Origin: an uncultured Collinsella sp.
Lineage (GTDB): Bacteria > Actinomycetota > Coriobacteriia > Coriobacteriales > Coriobacteriaceae
Direction of reading: 5' to 3'
Length of the DNA: 8,591 nucleotides
NCBI GenBank assembly: GCA_900759045.1
Contig: CAAETU010000052.1
Span: 1 to 8,591, forward strand
The translations under genes and the position numbers were made by a program. The notes below the pieces were generated by a model. The model ran no database searches. It was not told where the DNA came from and worked only from the letters and a program-made list of their open reading frames with translations. Shown in pieces: positions 1 to 5,488 of this stretch. Numbering within the stretch: position 1 is the first letter of the stretch; every line of letters begins with the position of its first letter.

Positions 1-66
1 AGCCGAAATTATGCTCAAAATAAGGAGCTTCGTTCACGAGTTTGCCCGTCGCATGACGGCCGGCCA

Positions 67-106
67 ATATGTTGTAAAACACCCCCGAGCATATGTTCGA
101 AAACAC
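67..106. repeat. 16-bp direct repeat, two copies 24 bp apart
   Basis: ATATGTTGTAAAACAC at 67-82 recurs as ATATGTTCGAAAACAC at 91-106, 14 of 16 identical, with a period of 24 bp. The core ATATGTT appears a third time at 108-114. The second copy overlaps the LexA-like box. Direct repeats of this kind upstream of a gene are often tandem binding sites for a regulator, but no protein can be named. Confidence 0.6.
86..99. promoter_or_regulatory. Putative LexA (SOS) box
   Basis: The sequence CGAGCATATGTTCG matches the Gram-positive/actinobacterial LexA consensus CGAAC-N4-GTTCG at all but one of the fixed positions (G for A at position 4), with the favoured ATAT centre. Its reverse complement, CGAACATATGCTCG, reads toward the left edge, where a minus-strand gene could begin 50-20 bp downstream. 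LexA represses DNA-damage genes, so the neighbour past the left edge may be SOS-controlled. The match is seen directly; binding is inferred. Confidence 0.6.
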
Positions 107-120
107 AATATGTTGTGTTT
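101..120. promoter_or_regulatory. 20-bp perfect-arm palindrome, operator-like
   Basis: AAACACAA at 101-108 and TTGTGTTT at 113-120 are perfect 8-bp inverted arms around the centre TATG. The element starts 1 bp after the LexA-like box and shares bases with the second direct repeat. The symmetry and AT-rich character fit a dimeric repressor site; the regulator is unknown. Confidence 0.5.
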
Positions 121-286
121 GCAGCAAAGGCGGGATGCCACCTGTAGAACCACGCCCGCGAACCTCAACCTTCAAGTTGACCTTGAGGCGATTTTTACGT
201 CCCTTTACACGCCGTTCACATCGCCCCCAAACTCCCCCACCCACGACGCACACGGCCCACCGCCGCGCCGGTGTCTGGCGAAAAAT

Positions 287-348
287 GGGGCGGGCCCCAG
301 ATTGCCCATGCGCGCAAAAGTGCGTCTCGGCAATCTGGGGCCCGTCCC
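287..348 (-). terminator. GC-rich hairpin terminator downstream of xerD (possibly bidirectional)
   Basis: Arms 287-306 and 329-348 pair over 20 bp with a single non-Watson-Crick position (290/345), and the 22-nt loop can itself fold (CGCGC AAAA GTGCG). Read on the minus strand, the stem is followed by ATTTTT, as in an intrinsic terminator for the pyrG-xerD transcript, 37 bp past the xerD stop. On the plus strand it is followed by CTTTAATATTT, so it could also stop transcription arriving from the left. The arms are longer than a terminator needs. Confidence 0.75.
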
Positions 349-354
349 CCTTTA

Positions 355-368
355 ATATTTATAAATAT
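355..368. repeat. AT-only 14-bp palindrome between xerD and its terminator
   Basis: ATATTTATAAATAT is a perfect palindrome made only of A and T in an otherwise GC-rich region. It lies 16 bp past the xerD stop and just before the GC-rich hairpin. It could be a protein site or an easily melted patch; the sequence gives no function. It does not resemble a dif site. Confidence 0.4.
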
Positions 369-384
369 GCAGGTCAGCGAGGTG

Positions 385-1326
385 CTAGCGATGTGCCAGC
401 GGATGCGCCGCCAGATAGACCTCGGTCAGTTGCGTGCGGTCGACATGTGTGTAGACCTGCGTGGTCGAAATATCGGCATGGCCCAAAATCTCCTGCAGCA
501 CACGCAGGTCGGCGCCGCCCGCGAGCATGTGGGTGGCAAAGGAGTGGCGCAAGGTGTGGGGATGGAGCCCAACCAGCCCCACCTGGCGCCCATACCGCTC
601 GCATATCGCATGCACGGCCTGGCGCGACAGTCGACGTCCGTTCTTATTTAAAAAGACCGCCGAGGTCTCCGTCCCGTGAGCATGGGCGGCCAGGAGAGTG
701 CGCCCGTCACCTATATAGTGTGTCAGGGTACGCGCCGCGCTTCCCACCAACGGGGCCAGACGCTCCTTGGAGCCCTTACCGCGCACCAGGACAAACCCGT
801 CATCGATATGGATATCGCCCACATCGAGCCCAACCAGCTCACTCACGCGCAAGCCGCAACCGTAAAGCACTTCCAAGATGGCATGATCGCGCAGTCCCAT
901 CTCGCCCTCGGGAAAGTCTTGATCGAGCAGCGCCGAGACATCCTCCACCGAAAGGTATTCCGGCAGGCGTTCTGCCTTTTTGGGCAGGCGCAACGCCGCC
1001 GTCGGGTTTTGGGCCACGGCCCCATCGCGCACCAAAAAGGCATGCAGACCCTTCACGGCAGCAAGCGCGCGCTCCACCGAGGCGTCGGAATAGCCTCCGT
1101 CGCGGCGATCGGCAACGAAGCCCTCCACGACCTGACGGCTCACATCTTCAAAAGACGCAATGTCAGCCCGCTCCAGATAGGCGCAGTACGTCGTCAGGTC
1201 ACGACGGTAGGCCGCAATCGTATTGCGCGCCAAGCCCCGCTCGACCGCGAGGTAATCGAGATACTCCCCCGCCGCCACAGCGAGCGACGAGGGAGTAGCT
1301 TCGGTATGTTCCTGGTTCGCCGGCAC
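385..1326 (-). CDS. xerD: Site-specific tyrosine recombinase XerD (XerC/XerD family)
   Basis: This protein of 313 residues is a XerC/XerD-type recombinase, the cytoplasmic enzyme pair that resolves chromosome dimers at dif during cell division. An N-terminal SAM-like core-binding domain spans about residues 15-105 (YLDYLAVERGLARNTIAAY), followed by the catalytic domain. All six catalytic residues are visible: Arg160 (GLRVSEL), Lys184 (RGKGSKER), His257 and Arg260 (HTLRHSFATH), His283 (LGHADIS) and the nucleophile Tyr292 (TQVYTHV). The C-terminal YTHV...HPLA pattern favours XerD over XerC. The start is a GTG only 2 bp after the pyrG stop; no well-spaced Shine-Dalgarno of its own is visible, which suggests translation coupled to pyrG. 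The stop is TAG. No attachment site or cargo genes are nearby, so it looks like the housekeeping recombinase rather than a phage integrase. Confidence 0.95.
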   Translation of the reverse strand: MPANQEHTEATPSSLAVAAGEYLDYLAVERGLARNTIAAYRRDLTTYCAYLERADIASFEDVSRQVVEGFVADRRDGGYSDASVERALAAVKGLHAFLVRDGAVAQNPTAALRLPKKAERLPEYLSVEDVSALLDQDFPEGEMGLRDHAILEVLYGCGLRVSELVGLDVGDIHIDDGFVLVRGKGSKERLAPLVGSAARTLTHYIGDGRTLLAAHAHGTETSAVFLNKNGRRLSRQAVHAICERYGRQVGLVGLHPHTLRHSFATHMLAGGADLRVLQEILGHADISTTQVYTHVDRTQLTEVYLAAHPLAHR

Positions 1327-1328
1327 CC

Positions 1329-2990
1329 TTAGTCCGTAGCGAGGTTCATGGGCGTCACCTGCAGACGGTCGACGCCCTCATGCTGGCCAATCGAGGCGCG
1401 CACGAACTCGCGGAACAGCGGCTGCGGGTTGGTCGGACGGCTCTTGAACTCGGGATGAGCCTGGGTGGCCACATACCACGGATGTACGTCGCGCGGCAGC
1501 TCGACCATCTCGACCAGACGCTCGTCGGGCGAAAGGCCCGAGATAACCAGACCGGCGTCCTCGAGCTGGTCACGGAAGGCGTTGTTGAACTCAAAACGGT
1601 GACGGTGACGCTCGTAGACGAGCTCCTCGCCATAGGCCTCGCGCGCGAGGGTATCGGCGGCGAGCTTGCACGGATAGGCACCCAGACGCATGGTGCCACC
1701 CTTCTCGGTCACGTCCTCCTGCGAGCTCATCAGGTCGATGACACTATACGGGCCATCCGGATCGAACTCGGAAGAGCTGGCACCGGCAAGGCCGACCACG
1801 TTGCGGGCGAACTCGCACACGGCAACCTGCATACCCAGGCAAATGCCCAGATACGGAATCTTGTGCTCGCGGGCGAACTCGGCCGCGAGGATCTTGCCCT
1901 CCAGGGCGCGCTTGCCAAAGCCGCCGGGGACCAAGATGCCCGAGGCATCACCCAGGACCTCGGAGACATTCTGCTCGTCGAGGCTCTCGCCATCGACCAG
2001 CTGCACGTCAACGTGGCGATCGTAGAACACACCCGCGTGGTGCAGGGCCTCGATAACCGACAGGTAGGCATCGGGCAGCTGCGTATACTTGCCCACGACG
2101 GCGATCTTCACCTTGTCGGCGTGCTGGTTGGCATGGTTCTGCTTGCGCAGGAACTCGTTCCACTGACTCATGTCGCGCTCACGCGGGTCCAGACCCAGAC
2201 GCTCGCAAATGCGCAGGTCAAAGTCCTGCTCGGCGAGCAGCTGCGGAACATCGTAGATGCTCGCGCAGTCCTCGTTGGTAAAGACGCAGTCGGTGTCGAC
2301 GTCGCAGAAGCTTGCGATCTTGCCGCGGATGGCATCGTCGATATGGTGGTCGGAGCGCAGAACGATAATATCGGGCTGGATACCAAAGCTGCGGAGCTCC
2401 TTAACGGAGTGCTGCGTCGGCTTGGTCTTGACCTCGTGGGCGGCGGCGATATAGGGAACGAGCGACACGTGGATGTAGCAGACGTTCTCGGGGCCGGCCT
2501 CCTTGCGATACTGGCGAATGGCCTCGACAAACGGCTGCGACTCGATGTCGCCGATAGTGCCGCCCAACTCAGTGATGACCACGTCGGAGCCGGTCTGCTC
2601 CTCAATACGACGGAACTTATCCTTAATGGCGTTCGTGACGTGCGGGATCACCTGCACAGTGCCGCCCAAAAAGTCACCGCGACGTTCACGGGCGATCAGG
2701 CTCTTATAGATGGCACCAGTCGTAAAGTTGGAATCGCGGGTCAGGTTCTCATCAATAAAGCGCTCGTAGTGGCCCAGGTCCAGATCGGACTCGTAGCCGT
2801 CCTCGGTCACAAAGACCTCGCCATGTTGGAACGGACTCATGGTGCCGGGGTCGACGTTCAGATACGGGTCGGCCTTTTGCATCGTTACCTTGTAGCCGCG
2901 CGACTTGAGCAGACGGCCCAGCGAGGCCGCGGTAATACCCTTGCCCAGAGACGAAACCACGCCGCCGGTCACGAACACATGCTTGGTCAT
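1329..2990 (-). CDS. pyrG: CTP synthase (glutamine-hydrolysing)
   Basis: The 553-residue product converts UTP to CTP using ATP and glutamine, the last step of pyrimidine nucleotide synthesis. The N-terminal synthetase domain shows the nucleotide loop GGVVSSLGKG (residues 9-18), then DPYLNVDPGTMSPFQHGE and GGTIGDIESQPF. The C-terminal class I glutamine amidotransferase domain shows the oxyanion segment PGGFGKR, the nucleophile Cys384 in GICLGMQ and the His512/Glu514 pair in HPEF. Length and order are normal for the family. One small variant is KADPYLN where KLDPYLN is usual. The ATG has an AGG ribosome binding site 9 nt upstream. xerD follows after 2 bp, so the two form an operon. Nothing suggests truncation or transfer. 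Confidence 0.98.
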   Translation of the reverse strand: MTKHVFVTGGVVSSLGKGITAASLGRLLKSRGYKVTMQKADPYLNVDPGTMSPFQHGEVFVTEDGYESDLDLGHYERFIDENLTRDSNFTTGAIYKSLIARERRGDFLGGTVQVIPHVTNAIKDKFRRIEEQTGSDVVITELGGTIGDIESQPFVEAIRQYRKEAGPENVCYIHVSLVPYIAAAHEVKTKPTQHSVKELRSFGIQPDIIVLRSDHHIDDAIRGKIASFCDVDTDCVFTNEDCASIYDVPQLLAEQDFDLRICERLGLDPRERDMSQWNEFLRKQNHANQHADKVKIAVVGKYTQLPDAYLSVIEALHHAGVFYDRHVDVQLVDGESLDEQNVSEVLGDASGILVPGGFGKRALEGKILAAEFAREHKIPYLGICLGMQVAVCEFARNVVGLAGASSSEFDPDGPYSVIDLMSSQEDVTEKGGTMRLGAYPCKLAADTLAREAYGEELVYERHRHRFEFNNAFRDQLEDAGLVISGLSPDERLVEMVELPRDVHPWYVATQAHPEFKSRPTNPQPLFREFVRASIGQHEGVDRLQVTPMNLATD

Positions 2991-2996
2991 ATTGAG

Positions 2997-3032
2997 TTAC
3001 CTGCGCTTCCCGTAGAAGTTGTCCATACACAT
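2997..3032 (-). other. Possible leader mini-ORF overlapping the pyrG ribosome binding site
   Basis: A short frame starting at ATG 3032-3030 (MCMDNFYGKRR) ends at TAA 2999-2997, 6 bp before the pyrG ATG. Its last sense codon, AGG, is the pyrG Shine-Dalgarno. The frame is also open from ATG 3047-3045 (16 codons), but that codon probably lies upstream of the transcription start. No clear ribosome binding site is seen for the mini-ORF, so translation is uncertain. If it is translated, ribosomes ending there could influence pyrG initiation. Confidence 0.25.
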
Positions 3033-3040
3033 CTTACGGG
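3009..3040 (-). promoter_or_regulatory. Leader stem-loop upstream of pyrG
   Basis: CCCGTA (3040-3035) can pair with TACGGG (3014-3009) across a 20-nt loop, just upstream of the AGG ribosome binding site. There is no following U-run, so it is not an attenuator of the usual kind. It might modulate translation or stability. Six base pairs with a large loop is weak evidence. Confidence 0.3.
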
Positions 3041-3048
3041 TCTTCATT

Positions 3049-3077
3049 GTAATACTCGCGACGCGCGTCGCACACAA
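3049..3077 (-). promoter_or_regulatory. Predicted pyrG-xerD promoter with palindromic spacer
   Basis: On the minus strand TTGTGT (3077-3072) and TATTAC (3054-3049) are spaced by exactly 17 bp, each matching the sigma-70-type consensus at four of six positions. The predicted transcript starts near 3042, about 50 nt before the pyrG ATG. The spacer contains the perfect 14-bp palindrome GCGACGCGCGTCGC (3058-3071), a likely position for a repressor or spacer-binding activator. The promoter lies between the terminator of the upstream gene and pyrG, which supports the call. Confidence 0.5.
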
Positions 3078-3111
3078 TTTTTCTTACGCGCAATCGCATT
3101 TCTCCATCTCG

Positions 3112-3144
3112 AAACAAAACGCCGCCCGGTTGCCCAGGCGGCGT
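3112..3144 (-). terminator. Intrinsic terminator of the winged-helix gene
   Basis: Read on the minus strand, ACGCCGCC (3144-3137) pairs with GGCGGCGT (3126-3119) over a 10-nt loop and is followed by TTTGTTTC. It begins 25 bp past the stop of the small winged-helix gene and insulates pyrG from it. Confidence 0.8.
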
Positions 3145-3168
3145 CGTTTCCACTATGTATGCACGCTG

Positions 3169-3507
3169 TTATCGATCGGCGACTTCGTCCTTGATCAAGT
3201 CCTGCACGAGCATACCGACACGGATGCCCTCTAGATACCATTCGCCACGCTCCGTAAGACAAATACCAATTGCGAGCTGGCCGCCGTCGTCGCTGTAGCG
3301 CGAGACGACCTCAATGATGTCTTCGGATTCCAAGCGCTCAATTGCCGCGCGGGCGCGATACGGAGACACCCCCACACGCTCGGCAAGCGTCTTGCGCGAA
3401 AAGCCATAAAATCCGCCGTTGTCTTCGGACTGTTGTGCGATCTCCATCAGCACCTGCACCTCGACACGCTTCATATCGTTGACACTCGCACGACCCTTGC
3501 CAGCCAT
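3169..3507 (-). CDS. Small winged-helix DNA-binding protein, function unknown
   Basis: This 112-residue protein has no family I can name with confidence. Residues 36-62 (FSRKTLAERVGVSPYRAR followed by AAIERLE) read as a helix-turn-helix with recognition helix, then a charged beta-wing (about 63-85, SRYSDDGGQLAIGICL) and a C-terminal helix, the layout of a MarR/PadR-like winged-helix regulator. There is no ligand domain, membrane segment or metal motif. I chose ATG 3507 because a strong GGAGG lies 5 nt upstream; the frame is open back to 3618, but that extension is compositionally unlike the rest and has no ribosome binding site. It is monocistronic, with its own terminator and an inverted repeat in its leader region (3566-3591) that could be an autoregulatory operator. 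Its targets are unknown. Confidence 0.8.
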   Translation of the reverse strand: MAGKGRASVNDMKRVEVQVLMEIAQQSEDNGGFYGFSRKTLAERVGVSPYRARAAIERLESEDIIEVVSRYSDDGGQLAIGICLTERGEWYLEGIRVGMLVQDLIKDEVADR

Positions 3508-3526
3508 GGCAGCCTCCTCAAACCGG

Positions 3527-3550
3527 GCACGGGCATCACTTGCACCGTGC
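3527..3550 (-). promoter_or_regulatory. 5' UTR stem-loop before the winged-helix gene
   Basis: GCACGG (3550-3545 on the minus strand) can pair with CCGTGC (3532-3527) across 12 nt, ending about 10 nt upstream of the GGAGG ribosome binding site. It may affect translation, but the helix is only six pairs. Confidence 0.25.
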
Positions 3551-3565
3551 GCGACCGGCACACCC

Positions 3566-3591
3566 CATGATGGCCGGCAACATCCATCATG
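3566..3591. promoter_or_regulatory. Spaced 8-bp inverted repeat, candidate operator
   Basis: CATGATGG (3566-3573) and CCATCATG (3584-3591) are perfect inverted arms separated by 10 bp. The centre-to-centre distance of 18 bp is suited to a dimeric winged-helix protein. It sits between a possible -10 box (TACAAT, 3632-3627, minus strand, with no good -35) and the winged-helix gene, so autoregulation is plausible but inferred. Confidence 0.4.
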
Positions 3592-3699
3592 CGGCATCCC
3601 CGCAAAAGGATGAAACAATTAGGGTTATTGTATACCGCCCAAATCACTTATAGGCAGGTAAACGGGCTAATTTTAGGTTAAACGGTAGCTTTGTTGATA

Positions 3700-3737
3700 A
3701 AAGGGGCACACCGAATGTATATCCGATGCGCCCCTTT
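3700..3737 (-). terminator. Intrinsic terminator of the DUF1846 gene
   Basis: On the minus strand a long stem runs from AAAGGGGC through a wobble-rich inner part to GCCCCTTTT, with a 4-nt loop (ATAC); nearly all of the 17 positions pair when G-U is allowed. It begins 19 bp past the stop and ends in a T-run. This is the strongest ordinary terminator in the window. Confidence 0.85.
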
Positions 3738-3756
3738 CAGACCAATTTATCCAGGC

Positions 3757-5238
3757 TTAGCGGTGGAAGAAACCACGGCGCTCGAACTTGGGCTCGCAGC
3801 ACACGTTGATGCCCAGCTTGCGCAATACCGTCTCGTCCGTCGGCGAGATGATCACGCTAAAGAAGGCATCGCAGCCACGCAGCTGCTCCAGGCCCGAAAG
3901 GACGCGGGCCGCCGTCTCGCTCGTTGCCGAGGTGATCGAGAGCGCCATAAGCGTCTCGTCGGTGTGCAGGCGCGGGTTCTTGCTACCCAGGAAATGCGTC
4001 TTGAGCTTGCTGATAGGCTCAATCGCCTCATCGCTAATGACCTCGAGCTCAAGGTCAACGCCCGAGACATGCTTAAGTGCATTCATGATGAGCGAGCTCG
4101 CGGCGCCCAGGCGCGTGGAAGTCTTGCCGGTCACCACGGAGCCATCGGGCATGACCATGGCGCCTACGGGGCCACCCGTCAGCTGCTCCCTGGTAAGGGC
4201 GGCCGAGCGTGCTGGCGAGTAGTTCTTGTCGATACCGGCCTTCTTCATAATGATCTTGAGACGATCAACCTGCTCATCGCCCACGCCGGTACGGCGCACA
4301 TTTTCGACCGCGGTAAAGTAGCGGCGGACGATCTCCATCTTGGAAGCGTCGCGGCAGGCATCGTCATCGGTAATGGCAAAACCGACCATATTGACGCCCA
4401 TGTCCGTGGGGCTCTGGTAGGGGCTCTTGCCCAGGATCTTTTCCATCAGAGCACGGACCACTGGGAAGGCCTCGACGTCACGGTTGTAGTTGACCGTGGT
4501 CTTGTTGTAGGCCTCCAAGTGGAAGGAGTCGATGATATTGGCATCGTCAAGGTCGGCCGTGGCGGCCTCATAGGCGATGTTGACCGGATGCGTAAGAGGC
4601 AGATTCCAGACCGGGAAAGTCTCGAACTTGGCATAGCCGGCGGCGGTGCCGTGCTTGTGCTCGTGATAGAGCTGAGACAGGCAGGTGGCGAGCTTGCCCG
4701 AGCCAGGGCCGGGAGCGGTGACCACAACGAGCGGACGAGTGGTCTCGACAAACTCGTTCTTGCCATAGCCGTCGTCGGACACGATCAGGTCGACGTCGTG
4801 CGGATAGCCCTCGATGGGATAGTGCAGCTTGGCAGGAATGCCGAGCGCGTTCAGGCGATTGCGGAACACATCGGCGGCGGGCTGGCCGGCGTACTGGGTG
4901 ATGACCACGGCCGCGACAGCAAAACCGTTGCCGCGGAACAGGTCGACCAGGCGCAAAACGTCCTCGTCATAGGTAATGCCCAGGTCACCGCGAGCCTTGT
5001 TCTTCTCGATGTGGTTCGCGTTAATGGCGATGATGACCTCGACGTCGTCGGCAATGCTCTTGAGCATGCGGAACTTGCTGTCCGGCTCAAAACCCGGCAG
5101 CACGCGACTCGCGTGATAGTCGTCAAACAGCTTGCCGCCAAACTCCAAATACAGCTTGCCGCCAAACTGCGAGATGCGCTCCTTAATATGAGCGGCCTGC
5201 AGCTCGATATACTTCGCGTTGTCGAAACCCTGGCGCAT
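3757..5238 (-). CDS. DUF1846 (UPF0371) family protein
   Basis: The 493-residue product matches the DUF1846/UPF0371 family across its whole length. Family hallmarks, recalled rather than searched, are KLYLEFGGKLFDDYHASRVL near the N-terminus, TAPGPGSGKLATCLSQLYHE in the middle and SPTDMGVNMVGF after it. GPGSGK (about residues 177-182) resembles a nucleotide-binding P-loop but lacks the Ser/Thr normally following the Lys (Leu here). The biochemical role is unknown to me; cytoplasmic location is inferred from the absence of signal peptide or membrane segments. I chose ATG 5238 over ATG 5262 because GGGAG lies 6 nt upstream, the family starts close to QGFDNAKYIEL, and the predicted transcript begins near 5271. 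The gene stands alone between its own promoter and terminator. Confidence 0.93.
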   Translation of the reverse strand: MRQGFDNAKYIELQAAHIKERISQFGGKLYLEFGGKLFDDYHASRVLPGFEPDSKFRMLKSIADDVEVIIAINANHIEKNKARGDLGITYDEDVLRLVDLFRGNGFAVAAVVITQYAGQPAADVFRNRLNALGIPAKLHYPIEGYPHDVDLIVSDDGYGKNEFVETTRPLVVVTAPGPGSGKLATCLSQLYHEHKHGTAAGYAKFETFPVWNLPLTHPVNIAYEAATADLDDANIIDSFHLEAYNKTTVNYNRDVEAFPVVRALMEKILGKSPYQSPTDMGVNMVGFAITDDDACRDASKMEIVRRYFTAVENVRRTGVGDEQVDRLKIIMKKAGIDKNYSPARSAALTREQLTGGPVGAMVMPDGSVVTGKTSTRLGAASSLIMNALKHVSGVDLELEVISDEAIEPISKLKTHFLGSKNPRLHTDETLMALSITSATSETAARVLSGLEQLRGCDAFFSVIISPTDETVLRKLGINVCCEPKFERRGFFHR

Positions 5239-5277
5239 ATATGGCTCCCGTCCCGTTTCCATTTAATGTTCTAGGCG

Positions 5278-5283
5278 ATTATA
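5278..5283 (-). promoter_or_regulatory. -10 box of the DUF1846 gene promoter
   Basis: A perfect TATAAT on the minus strand (5283-5278) would start transcription near 5271, leaving a 5' UTR of about 33 nt before ATG 5238. The expected -35 position (around 5301-5306) has only GTGTTG-like sequence, so either the -35 is weak or an activator helps. Confidence 0.55.
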
Positions 5284-5345
5284 ACGGAGCAGACCCTCCC
5301 CAACACCCAAGCAACCAACGGGCATCAACCAAACACGTCATTGAT

Positions 5346-5414
5346 AAGTTGCGGTGAAATAGTTCCCGTTTAATCCCTCAAGACGGCCAAACAGGAACTA
5401 TTCCACCGCAACTT
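5346..5414. repeat. 69-bp hairpin element with 21-bp arms
   Basis: The arms at 5346-5366 and 5394-5414 (AAGTTGCGGTG at the outer ends, AGTTCC/GGAACT at the inner ends) pair over 21 bp with one mismatch. The loop contains a smaller pair CCGT/ACGG. On the plus strand CCCCTTTTT follows directly, so it can act as a terminator in that direction; on the minus strand no T-run follows. There is no plus-strand gene here to terminate, which suggests a repeated palindromic element rather than a simple terminator. Confidence 0.75.
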
Positions 5415-5488
5415 CCCCTTTTTGGTTCAAACAAACCTGGCCTTTGTATCAATAATGGAAACGTCGCAGGTTGAGCATAAGTCAGCGA

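Larger units (their letters stand above)
1..384. other. Gene-free left-edge region with regulatory sites and a terminator
   Basis: I see no confident gene here. The plus-strand frame open over 11-355 has low-complexity Arg/Pro/His-rich translation and runs through the terminator hairpin, so it is very unlikely to be real. The only minus-strand frame open to the left edge could start at GTG 37-35 (beginning MNEAPYFEHN) or at TTG 67-65, but neither has a convincing ribosome binding site and the peptide is too short to identify. What the stretch does hold is a LexA-like box (86-99), a 16-bp direct repeat (67-82 and 91-106), a 20-bp palindrome (101-120), the xerD terminator (287-348) and an AT-rich palindrome (355-368). 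The part from 190 to 262 is strongly C-rich on this strand. Confidence 0.6.

Noticed and set aside
163..188. Dyad CCTCAA...TTGAGG resembling a MerR/SoxR-type operator
   Set aside because: The inner symmetry is poor, the -10 that would accompany TTGACC is weak, and no plus-strand gene follows.
224..262. G-rich runs on the minus strand that might form a G-quadruplex
   Set aside because: Only three close G-tracts are present (GGG, GGGGG, GGGGG) and the fourth is 11 nt away; such runs are common in GC-rich DNA.
355..368. AT palindrome considered as a dif site for XerD
   Set aside because: It lacks the 11-6-11 layout and shows no resemblance to known dif half-sites; xerD genes are normally not next to dif.
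93..1298. 401-codon plus-strand frame rich in Arg and Pro
   Set aside because: It runs through the terminator hairpin and antisense across xerD; the composition is typical of a shadow frame.
1380..3194. 604-codon plus-strand open frame opposite pyrG
   Set aside because: It lies antisense to an unmistakable pyrG gene; its translation is a Leu/Ala/Val/Gly-rich shadow with no recognisable domain, as expected from GC-rich codon bias.
3691..5274. 527-codon plus-strand open frame opposite the DUF1846 gene
   Set aside because: It begins within the terminator region and mirrors the codon bias of the real minus-strand gene; no domain is visible.
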